Assembly: GCA_964350135.1 (NCBI GenBank)
Contig: CAYGJN010000071.1
Span: forward strand, 1 to 14,670
Reading direction: 5' to 3'
DNA: 14,670 bases
From: CAYGJN01 sp964350135
GTDB taxonomy: Bacteria; Bdellovibrionota; Bacteriovoracia; Bacteriovoracales; Bacteriovoracaceae
The notes under the pieces are model-generated. The model made no database searches and was not told where the DNA came from. It saw only the letters and a list, made by a program, of their open reading frames with translations. Position numbers and translations under genes: made by a program. Positions 7,730 through 14,278 of this stretch are shown here, in pieces (position 1 is the stretch's first letter; each line of letters starts with the position of its first letter).

Positions 7730-8238
7730 TGCAAAAAACAGCTCAAATTATTCACAACTTTATAAAGAAAATCGGTGATATTACATCTTGGGCAACTTTT
7801 ATTCTTATGCTGGTCATTCTTTTACAAGTAGTTCTACGCTATGGCTTCGGTGAAGGAATGGTTTATCTAGAAGAGTTACAATGGCACCTTTATGCTGTGA
7901 TTATCATGATCGGCTTTAGTTATTCTCATGTAAAAGAAACTCATGTTCGTGTTGATGTGATTTCATCTAATTTTTCGCAAAAAACAAGAATGTATATTGA
8001 ACTTTTTGGACTTATTATTCTTTTAATTCCATTTCTTATTATTGTTTTCGATCATGGTTATGAGTTTTTTCTTGATAGTTTTAGAAATGGTGAGAAGTCT
8101 CCCTCTCCAGGAGGTCTTCCGATGAGATGGCTAGTAAAACTTTTAATTCCAGTAAGTATGGGACTTATAATGATCTCTAGTTTTGGGAAAATTCTTGAGC
8201 TTATTGTAGGAATTAAAGGAGAGAAAAGTGGAAATTAA
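7729..8238 (+). CDS. dctQ: TRAP transporter small membrane subunit
   Basis: This is a 169-residue protein with four hydrophobic helices, the usual architecture of DctQ subunits, which scaffold the large membrane subunit and help dock the binding protein. Family hallmarks are VVLRYGFG (34-41), EELQWHLYA (48-56) and the HVRVDV motif (72-77), followed by two C-terminal helices. The GTG at 7729 is chosen because it overlaps the last base of the preceding stop codon, typical of coupled genes. A TTG at 7693 would extend the protein by 12 residues over the dctP C-terminus without improving it. The gene overlaps the large-subunit start by 11 bases. Confidence 0.88.
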   Translation: MQKTAQIIHNFIKKIGDITSWATFILMLVILLQVVLRYGFGEGMVYLEELQWHLYAVIIMIGFSYSHVKETHVRVDVISSNFSQKTRMYIELFGLIILLIPFLIIVFDHGYEFFLDSFRNGEKSPSPGGLPMRWLVKLLIPVSMGLIMISSFGKILELIVGIKGEKSGN

Positions 8239-9610
8239 TGACTGGCTAGTTATTGCCATGTTTGTTTCTTTCATTTTTCTATTATTTTCAGGCCTTCCTG
8301 TTGCTTTTGTACTTGCAGGAACAGGTGTTCTTTTTACTATTGTTGGTTATTACGCCGATATTTATTTAGATGCAGCTACTGGGCTTGATTATCTTACTCT
8401 TGGAATTATTGTTAACCGGCTTTTTCAACTTATGAGCAATTGGGTTTTGGTTGCTCTGCCCATGTTTATCTATATGGGTCTTATGCTTGATAGATCAGAT
8501 ATTGCTAAAAAATTAATGAACTCTATGCAAGAGCTTTTTGGAACTCTTCGTGGAGGCCTTGCTCTTACTGTGACGGCCATTGGTGTCTTACTAGCTGCTT
8601 CTACAGGAATTATTGGGGCATCTGTTGTCCTACTTGGAATGCTGAGTTTGCCTGCAATGCTTGAACAAAAATATTCAAAAGAGCTGGCCGTAGGAACTGT
8701 TTGTAGTGCTGGTTGTTTAGGTATTCTCATCCCTCCATCAATTATGTTGGTGGTAATGGCAGATCAACTTGCACTTAGTGTAGGTGATTTATTTATGGGA
8801 GCAGTCTTTCCTGGTGTGCTGTTGGCCGTTCTTTATTTTCTTTATATTGTGGGTGTTGGATTTTTTAATCCAAAAGCAGCTCCTTTAAATGAAAATAGAA
8901 GTGAATTTAACCTAAAGCTTATTTTAAATGTTTTTAAGTCAATTCTTCCTCCAATGATTCTTATTCTCTCTGTTTTAGGATCAATTTTTGCTGGTATTGC
9001 TACTCCAACGGAAGCTTCTGGTATTGGTGCTTTTGGAGCAACAGTGCTTGCCTTTTATAATAAAAAACTAAGTCTTCATGTTTTAAGAGATGTTGTTCGT
9101 GAAACTACTCAAACCACTGCTTTTATATTTGCTATCTTTATTGGTGCCACTTGTTTTGCATTAGTTTTAAGAGAGCTTGGAGGTGATGAGTTTATTGAAA
9201 GAATGATAACAGGTCTTCCATTTGGACCTTACGGTGTACTTGGCATTGTTCTTCTTTTTGTTTTTCTACTTGGATTCTTTTTAGATTGGATTGAAATTAC
9301 CTTAATTGTATTACCACTTATTGGCCCTATTATTGGTGAGATGGATTTTGCAGTTAATGGTCACGGTGTGCTTGAGCAGCCTGTTCTTATTTGGTTCACT
9401 ATGCTTGTTGCTATAACACTCCAAACCTCTTTTTTGACACCTCCTGTTGGTTTTGCCCTTTTTTACTTAAAAGGAATCGCTCCAAAAGAAATTACAATTA
9501 GTCATATCTACCGGGGAGTTATTCCTTTTGTTATGTTGCAGCTTGTTGCACTCTTGATTGTTGTTTTCTTTCCCGAAATTGTCACATGGCTTCCTTCAGC
9601 TACTTATTAG
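8228..9610 (+). CDS. dctM: TRAP transporter large membrane subunit
   Basis: This 460-residue polytopic inner-membrane protein forms the transport channel of the TRAP system and drives uptake by an ion gradient, usually sodium. It has about twelve or more hydrophobic helices and the DctM hallmark GILIPPSIMLVVMADQ, preceded by a TGIIGASVVLLGMLSLPAML segment. The second inverted half carries FAGIATPTEASGIGAFGA and TSFLTPPVGFALFYLKG. The length is normal for the TakP-type subfamily, slightly longer than short DctM proteins. The GTG at 8228 has AAGGAGAG just upstream, inside the end of dctQ. With its two neighbours it forms a complete P-Q-M operon. No metabolic gene is in the same operon, so the substrate must be judged from the binding protein. 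Confidence 0.92.
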   Translation: MEINDWLVIAMFVSFIFLLFSGLPVAFVLAGTGVLFTIVGYYADIYLDAATGLDYLTLGIIVNRLFQLMSNWVLVALPMFIYMGLMLDRSDIAKKLMNSMQELFGTLRGGLALTVTAIGVLLAASTGIIGASVVLLGMLSLPAMLEQKYSKELAVGTVCSAGCLGILIPPSIMLVVMADQLALSVGDLFMGAVFPGVLLAVLYFLYIVGVGFFNPKAAPLNENRSEFNLKLILNVFKSILPPMILILSVLGSIFAGIATPTEASGIGAFGATVLAFYNKKLSLHVLRDVVRETTQTTAFIFAIFIGATCFALVLRELGGDEFIERMITGLPFGPYGVLGIVLLFVFLLGFFLDWIEITLIVLPLIGPIIGEMDFAVNGHGVLEQPVLIWFTMLVAITLQTSFLTPPVGFALFYLKGIAPKEITISHIYRGVIPFVMLQLVALLIVVFFPEIVTWLPSATY

Positions 9611-9772
9611 TCGGATTCTTACATTTGAGCTGGATTAAAATGAAACTAGGCTCATTTTGCACGGGTAAATTTGCACCTTGCAATGAGTAATGCTATTGAT
9701 TTTATTGTTATTGAAATTGGTATGTTTTTTGCTGCTTATAAAGTTGTTCAATTCAATATTTAAGGAGAGTTT
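9611..9772. other. Intergenic region upstream of the lipoprotein gene
   Basis: This 162-base stretch contains the weak hairpin listed separately and a close direct repeat, TTTGCAC at 9656-9662 and again at 9670-9676, followed by another TTGCA at 9678-9682. A candidate promoter for the lipoprotein gene has TTGAAA (9711-9716) and TATAAA (9737-9742), though the 20-base gap is longer than usual. A 26-codon open frame runs from ATG 9683 to TAA 9761-9763 with no Shine-Dalgarno sequence. The start of the next gene is set by AAGGAGAG at 9762-9769. Confidence 0.35.
9637..9658 (+). terminator. Weak terminator-like hairpin after the TRAP operon
   Basis: AAAATGA (9637-9643) and TCATTTT (9652-9658) can form a seven-base stem with an eight-base loop 26 bases after the dctM stop. 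The stem holds only one G-C pair and the T tract is four bases, so it would be a poor intrinsic terminator. It is listed because it sits where the TRAP transcript should end. Confidence 0.25.
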
Positions 9773-10417
9773 ATGAAATTATTTTCAATGTTATTAATTA
9801 TGTTGTCTCTAGTTGCCTGTAATAAAGAATACGATGGCAGTTTTGAAGTTTTTAAGGATGTAGATCTTGCAGTGGGTAAGATTAAGAAAAAAAAGCCTCG
9901 TCCTATTATTACAGTGGCACAAGGAACTTACAGAGGGGTTGAGTTTAAAGCTTCAAGTAAGAGTTCTATAAAAATAAAAATACCTGGATTAAATGATGAT
10001 AAATTTATAAAGCTAGTTATTGGTAAAGATTCTATCAAGGCCCTTAAAAATTATGATTTTAACTTGAGCTCTACTCAAATTAGTCAAGATTTTGGTGTCA
10101 CTGGTAGCAGAGATACTAATTATCAAGATGGCCCAATTATTAATAGTTCTGAGACCTGCAGTTATACAATTTATAGAACTGTTTGCAGAAGAGTTTGTAG
10201 AATTAACCAATATGGACAGCAAGTTTGTCGCAGAATCTGTAGACAGCAACCTGTTACTCATTGGGGGCATCGTGATGTTTCCTACTACACAAGAACAACG
10301 AGTCATGAAGTTAAACTTAACTTTATAGATGAAGTCCTTGATGAAAAAATCGCTGAATTTAATGGCGTAGATTACGATTACGATAAGTTCTATACATACC
10401 AAAGCCGTTGTTTCTAA
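9773..10417 (+). CDS. Cys/Arg-rich lipoprotein, function unknown
   Basis: This 214-residue protein begins with a lipoprotein signal: hydrophobic residues 3-13 and lipobox LVAC with Cys16 as the lipidation site. Asn at +2 does not signal inner-membrane retention by the E. coli Asp rule, so the outer membrane is possible. Residues 36-44 are a Lys/Arg/Pro cluster. The core is beta-rich, with no family I recognise. A segment at 129-157 has five Cys (129, 138, 142, 152, 156) and contains two copies of CRR[VI]CR, at 138-143 and 152-157, separated by a Gln-rich linker. It is followed by HWGHRDVSYYTRTTSHEV. A last Cys is at 213. The Cys could form disulfides or bind metal. The gene stands alone, with a strong RNA-like hairpin starting four bases after its stop codon. 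Confidence 0.65.
   Translation: MKLFSMLLIMLSLVACNKEYDGSFEVFKDVDLAVGKIKKKKPRPIITVAQGTYRGVEFKASSKSSIKIKIPGLNDDKFIKLVIGKDSIKALKNYDFNLSSTQISQDFGVTGSRDTNYQDGPIINSSETCSYTIYRTVCRRVCRINQYGQQVCRRICRQQPVTHWGHRDVSYYTRTTSHEVKLNFIDEVLDEKIAEFNGVDYDYDKFYTYQSRCF
10184..10243 (+). repeat. Internal duplication encoding two CRR[VI]CR motifs
   Basis: Bases 10184-10201 and 10226-10243 each encode Cys-Arg-Arg-(Val or Ile)-Cys-Arg, 42 bases (14 codons) apart. The codons differ at several positions (for example TGC against TGT for the first Cys, AGA against CGC for the first Arg) while the peptide is nearly the same, which suggests selection on the protein motif. Confidence 0.6.
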
Positions 10418-10421
10418 AATA

Positions 10422-10485
10422 ACGTCTATCCAAAGCTTATGAGAGTTGCGTCTAACGCGAGTCTTAATAAGCTTTGGGTGGACGT
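10422..10485 (+). ncRNA. Long 64-nt hairpin, putative structured RNA element
   Basis: ACGTCTATCCAAAGCTTAT (10422-10440) pairs with ATAAGCTTTGGGTGGACGT (10467-10485) over 19 base pairs, two of them G-U in the plus-strand RNA. The 26 bases between fold further: 10441-10444 with 10462-10465 (one G-U, bulged A10466), a G-G mismatch, then 10446-10451 with 10455-10460 (one G-U) closed by the three-base loop CTA. All four non-Watson-Crick pairs are G-U on the plus strand and would be A-C mismatches in a minus-strand transcript. No U tract follows, so it is not a standard intrinsic terminator. It could be an mRNA 3'-end stabiliser for the lipoprotein gene, a leader structure for the valine operon, a processing site or a palindromic intergenic repeat. 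Confidence 0.55.
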
Positions 10486-10490
10486 ACCTT

Positions 10491-10504
10491 ATAAGCTTAC
10501 GTTA
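10491..10504 (+). repeat. Shortened third copy of the hairpin arm
   Basis: ATAAGCTTACGTTA joins the two ends of the 3' hairpin arm (ATAAGCTT at 10467-10474 and ACGT at 10482-10485) without the seven bases between. It is the exact reverse complement of TAACGT (10420-10425) plus AAGCTTAT (10433-10440), so it could pair with the 5' arm around a seven-base bulge as an alternative to the main hairpin. It lies about 40 bases before the mmsA start codon. Confidence 0.45.
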
Positions 10505-10545
10505 AATTAAACCCCTAAATTCTCACCACTTACAAAGGGATTTCA

Positions 10546-12057
10546 ATGAATCTTGAAATGCGCAAAAAGGTTCCGCTATATATTGGCGGAGAGTTTTTTG
10601 AATCAAAATCTAATTCTTGGATGGATGTAACTAATCCAGCAACACAAGAAAAAATAACAGAAGTACCAAACGCCACAATGGAAGAAATGGAGCTTGCAGT
10701 TCGTACTGCTCAAGAAGCTTTCTTGGAATGGAGACAGGTTCCAATTGCTCAAAGGGTGCGCTACTTTTTTAAGTACCAAGAGCTTCTTAAAAAACATCAA
10801 GATGATATTGCAAAAATTCTTTGTGAAGAAAATGGAAAAAACTTTGTAGATGGGCAAGGTGATGTTTGGCGTGGAATTGAAGTTGTTGAACATGCCTGTG
10901 CAGCTGCTAGCCATCTTATGGGCGAAACTGTCGAAAATGTTGCTAGAAAAATTGATACTTATTCTTACACACAGCCTTTGGGAGTATGTGCAGGGATAAC
11001 ACCTTTTAATTTCCCTGCGATGATTCCTCTTTGGATGTTTCCTTTAGCTATCGTTGCAGGAAATACTTTTGTCTTAAAGCCAAGTGAACAAGACCCAATG
11101 ACCCCAACACTTTTAACTGAGCTCTTTCATGAATGTGGTTTTCCAAAAGGTGTTTTAAATGTTGTTCATGGCTCAGCTGATCAAGTGAACTTCTTATTAG
11201 ATCATAAAGATATTAAAGCAGTTTCTTTTGTTGGCTCTGTTCCTGTTGGACAACATGTTTATAAACGTGGAACTGATAATTTGAAAAGAGTTCAATCTTT
11301 TGCTGGAGCTAAAAACCATATGGTTGTTATGCCTGATGCTAATAAGGAACAAGTAGTGAATGCTCTTGCCTCTGCTTCTTGTGGAGCTGCTGGACAAAGA
11401 TGTATGGCCATCTCTGTTGCTGTACTTGTAGGTGAAGCAGGGAATTTAGTTGATGATATTCAGAGCAAAATGAAAGAAGTTAGGCCTGGTTATTGGAGTG
11501 ATCCAAAAGCTGGTTATGGACCAATTATTTCAGAGAGAGCAAAAGAGAGAGTAGAGTCTCTAATTTCTACTGGTGAAAAAGAAGGGGCTAAACTTTTACT
11601 TGATGGGCGTAATTGTAAAGTAGAGGGTTATGAAAAAGGAAATTTTGTCGGTCCTACACTTTTTGATAATGTGACTCCTGAGATGACAATTTATAAGGAA
11701 GAAATCTTTGGGCCGGTTTTAAATATTGTAAGAGCAAAAACTTTAGATGAAGCACTTGAGATTATTAATAATAATCCTTATGGGAACGGAACTTCTATTT
11801 ATACTTCAAGTGGTGCTGCTGCCAGAAAGTTTGAGCGTGAAGTTGAAGTTGGACAAGTAGGAGTTAATATTCCTATTCCTGTACCTCTTCCATTCTTCTC
11901 TTTTACTGGTTGGAGAGGATCTTTTTATGGAGATACTCATGCTTATGGCAAACAAGCTTTTAGATTTTATACGGAAACAAAAACAATAACTCAAAGATGG
12001 TTTGAAGATGAAAAAGCAGGACCTCTTAATATGACGATTCAATACGATAAGGATTAG
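10546..12057 (+). CDS. mmsA: Methylmalonate-semialdehyde dehydrogenase (CoA-acylating)
   Basis: This enzyme converts methylmalonate semialdehyde, NAD and CoA to propionyl-CoA, the last step of the distal valine pathway, and also takes malonate semialdehyde to acetyl-CoA. The 503-residue protein is full length for the family. It has the aldehyde dehydrogenase ITPFNFP motif with Asn155, the catalytic Cys286 in GAAGQRCMA, and the subfamily mark SFAGAKNHMVVMPDAN, where Asn257 replaces the Glu general base of ordinary aldehyde dehydrogenases, as expected for the CoA-acylating type. IFGPVL and the C-terminal GWRGSFYGDTHAYGKQA block are also typical. The ATG at 10546 follows AAAGGGA with a five-base spacer. 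It is the first gene of the valine operon, and three bases separate it from the next gene. Confidence 0.95.
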   Translation: MNLEMRKKVPLYIGGEFFESKSNSWMDVTNPATQEKITEVPNATMEEMELAVRTAQEAFLEWRQVPIAQRVRYFFKYQELLKKHQDDIAKILCEENGKNFVDGQGDVWRGIEVVEHACAAASHLMGETVENVARKIDTYSYTQPLGVCAGITPFNFPAMIPLWMFPLAIVAGNTFVLKPSEQDPMTPTLLTELFHECGFPKGVLNVVHGSADQVNFLLDHKDIKAVSFVGSVPVGQHVYKRGTDNLKRVQSFAGAKNHMVVMPDANKEQVVNALASASCGAAGQRCMAISVAVLVGEAGNLVDDIQSKMKEVRPGYWSDPKAGYGPIISERAKERVESLISTGEKEGAKLLLDGRNCKVEGYEKGNFVGPTLFDNVTPEMTIYKEEIFGPVLNIVRAKTLDEALEIINNNPYGNGTSIYTSSGAAARKFEREVEVGQVGVNIPIPVPLPFFSFTGWRGSFYGDTHAYGKQAFRFYTETKTITQRWFEDEKAGPLNMTIQYDKD

Positions 12058-12060
12058 GCT

Positions 12061-13221
12061 GTGGATTTTAAATTAAATGAAATGCAGCTTGAACTCCAAA
12101 ATGCTGCTAGAAAATTTGCTAATGAAAAACTCGCACCTAATGCAGAAAAATGGGATCATGAAAAACATTTTCCAATTGAAATTGTCAAAGAAGCAGGGGA
12201 GCTTGGGTTTCTTGCAGTTTATACTCCTGAAGATGCAGGTGGTATGGGGCTTTCACGTTTAGATGCAGCTATTATTTTTGAAGAACTTGCTCGTGGCTGT
12301 ACTTCAACAGCAGCTTATATAACAATTCATAATATGTGTGCTTGGATGATTGGTAAGTTTGGTAAAGCTGACTTACATGAAAAGTATATTGAGAAGATGG
12401 TGGCTGGAGAGTTGCTTGGTTCATATTGCCTTACAGAGGCCGGAGCTGGCTCCGATGCAGCCTCTCTTAAGACTAAAGCAGTTGATCAAGGTGATCATTT
12501 TGAAGTAACAGGCTCTAAAATGTTTATCTCTGGTGGTGGTGCCACTGATGTTTTAATTGTCATGGTAAGAACTGGTGACGATACTCCAAAAGGAATTTCT
12601 GCACTGGTAATAGATGCTAAGAGTCCTGGTATAGAGTGGGGGAAAAATGAATCTAAGATGGGATGGAATTCACAACCTACAAAAGAGCTTACACTTACTA
12701 AGGTAAAGGTTCCTAAAGCTAATCTTTTAGGTGAACTTGGTGATGGGTTTAAGATTGCAATGAAAGGCCTTGACGGTGGACGTATCAATATTGGTACATG
12801 TTCAGTAGGTGCTGCTCAAGCCTGTTTAGAAGCTGCTAGAAAATATATGTCTGAGAGATCTCAATTTGGAAAGACACTTGATAAGTTTCAGCATCTACAA
12901 TTTAAGCTAGCTGATATGGCAACAACCATCATAGCTGCTAGACAAATGATCCGTTTGGCCGCCTCTAAAGTCGATAATAATGACCCAAATAAAACTGCTT
13001 ATTGTGCTATGGCAAAAAGGTTTGCAAGCGATGAATGTTTTAAGGTTTGTGATGATGCTATCCAACTTCATGGTGGTTATGGGTATACATCCGAATATCC
13101 AGTGGAGCGCTTTCAAAGAGATTCAAGAGTCCATCGAATTCTAGAAGGTACTAATGAAATCATGAGACTTATTATCTCAAGGAAAATTTTATCTGACGGT
13201 GCTTTAGAAAATATAAGGTGA
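12061..13221 (+). CDS. Acyl-CoA dehydrogenase, probable isobutyryl-CoA dehydrogenase
   Basis: This is a 386-residue FAD-dependent acyl-CoA dehydrogenase that should oxidise isobutyryl-CoA to methacrylyl-CoA, passing electrons to electron-transfer flavoprotein. Family signatures are SYCLTEAGAGSDAASLKT and LHGGYGYTSEYPVERFQRD. The catalytic Glu362 lies in LEGTNEIMR, at the position used by short-chain and isobutyryl-specific members rather than the internal helix position of isovaleryl enzymes. Several stretches match human isobutyryl-CoA dehydrogenase (ACAD8) closely as I recall it: CTSTAAYITIHNMCAWMI, GWNSQPT and GLDGGRINIGTCSVGAAQA. Together with the neighbouring mmsA and hydrolase genes this makes isobutyryl-CoA the best substrate call. 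2-Methylbutyryl-CoA is the main alternative. The start is GTG at 12061, with AAGGA (12049-12053) upstream inside the end of mmsA. Confidence 0.88.
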   Translation: MDFKLNEMQLELQNAARKFANEKLAPNAEKWDHEKHFPIEIVKEAGELGFLAVYTPEDAGGMGLSRLDAAIIFEELARGCTSTAAYITIHNMCAWMIGKFGKADLHEKYIEKMVAGELLGSYCLTEAGAGSDAASLKTKAVDQGDHFEVTGSKMFISGGGATDVLIVMVRTGDDTPKGISALVIDAKSPGIEWGKNESKMGWNSQPTKELTLTKVKVPKANLLGELGDGFKIAMKGLDGGRINIGTCSVGAAQACLEAARKYMSERSQFGKTLDKFQHLQFKLADMATTIIAARQMIRLAASKVDNNDPNKTAYCAMAKRFASDECFKVCDDAIQLHGGYGYTSEYPVERFQRDSRVHRILEGTNEIMRLIISRKILSDGALENIR

Positions 13222-13225
13222 AACA

Positions 13226-14269
13226 ATGAGTGAAAAAGTTCTTTTTGAAGTAAAAAATAATATTGGTGTAATTACGCTGAATTCTCCTAAAACATTAAAC
13301 TCTTTGGACAAAGAAATGTGTCAGCTCATGGCCGGAAAACTTGAGTCATGGCAAAACAGTGAAAGTATCAAAGCAGTCATCTTAGAAGGATCAGGTGAGA
13401 AAGCATTTTGTGCAGGTGGGGATGTTGTTGCCCTTTATAAGTCTATGAGAGACAAAGATAGTTACCATAAAGATTTTTTTAATTTTGAATATCACCTTGA
13501 TCTTCTTATTCATAAATATACCAAGCCTATCGTTGTTTTGGGTTCTGGAATTGTTATGGGTGGAGGTATTGGAATAATGAATGGTGCAAGCCATAGAGTT
13601 GTAACTGAGACTACTAAGCTGGCTATGCCTGAGATTACTATCGGATTATTTCCTGATGTCGGTGGATCATACTTTCTTAATCAAATGCCTGGTAATACTG
13701 GTTTGTTTTTAGGGACAACAGGTGCGCGGTTTAATGGATCTGATGCACTTTTTACAAAAATGGCCGATGCTTTTATAAAAAATGATCTTATTGAAAAACT
13801 TAAAGAGCAGCTATTTGAATTTGAATTCACTGATGATGTTACAAAAGATATTGATGAAGTGATTGCTCATTTTTCAAGTGACTCAAAAGAATCTATGCCT
13901 GAGGCAAATATTGAACCTCGGCTAAAAATAATTAATGAATTAGCAAATGCTACTAATATTTTAGATTATAAGAGCAAACTTGAATCCTATCAGGGAGACG
14001 ATGTTTGGATCCAAAAAGCAGTAAAAACTTTTTTGACAGGATCACCTACCTCAATGGCCGTAATTTTTGAGCAGGTCAAAAGGGGAAAGAATCTATCAAT
14101 TGATGAAGTTTTTAAAATGGAAACAAAAATGGCCCTTAATTTTGGCTCAGGTCATGATTTTAAAGAAGGTGTACGTGCTCTTTTAATTGATAAAGATGGT
14201 GCTCCTAATTGGAACCCTCGCAATCTTAATGAGGTTAGTGATCATTTAGTAGAGAAACATTTCAACTAA
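13226..14269 (+). CDS. 3-hydroxyisobutyryl-CoA hydrolase
   Basis: This 347-residue crotonase-superfamily enzyme releases CoA from 3-hydroxyisobutyryl-CoA in valine breakdown. The oxyanion-hole motif FCAGGDV follows SGEKA, and GIVMGGGIGIM forms the second oxyanion segment. PEITIGLFPDVGGSYFL carries Glu136 and Asp144, spaced like the catalytic Glu169 and Asp177 of human HIBCH. The C-terminal DFKEGVRALLIDKDGAPNW block is specific to the hydrolases and absent from plain enoyl-CoA hydratases, and the length fits HIBCH rather than the roughly 260-residue hydratases. The ATG at 13226 has AAGGTG upstream, overlapping the stop of the dehydrogenase gene (four-base gap). It therefore does not fill the missing methacrylyl-CoA hydratase step. 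Confidence 0.92.
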   Translation: MSEKVLFEVKNNIGVITLNSPKTLNSLDKEMCQLMAGKLESWQNSESIKAVILEGSGEKAFCAGGDVVALYKSMRDKDSYHKDFFNFEYHLDLLIHKYTKPIVVLGSGIVMGGGIGIMNGASHRVVTETTKLAMPEITIGLFPDVGGSYFLNQMPGNTGLFLGTTGARFNGSDALFTKMADAFIKNDLIEKLKEQLFEFEFTDDVTKDIDEVIAHFSSDSKESMPEANIEPRLKIINELANATNILDYKSKLESYQGDDVWIQKAVKTFLTGSPTSMAVIFEQVKRGKNLSIDEVFKMETKMALNFGSGHDFKEGVRALLIDKDGAPNWNPRNLNEVSDHLVEKHFN

Positions 14270-14278
14270 AGAGGACTT

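Noticed and set aside
10013..10402. 129-codon minus-strand open frame opposite the lipoprotein gene
   Set aside because: The plus-strand frame has a lipobox, a good Shine-Dalgarno sequence and a duplicated motif. The antisense frame has none of these.
10422..10485. Hairpin read as an ordinary intrinsic terminator or as a mobile-element end
   Set aside because: No U tract follows it on the plus strand. The flanks show no target-site duplication, and no transposase gene is nearby.
13226..14269. Reading the crotonase-fold gene as an enoyl-CoA hydratase that completes the pathway
   Set aside because: Its length, the Glu136/Asp144 spacing and the C-terminal DFKEGVRALLIDKD block fit 3-hydroxyisobutyryl-CoA hydrolase instead.
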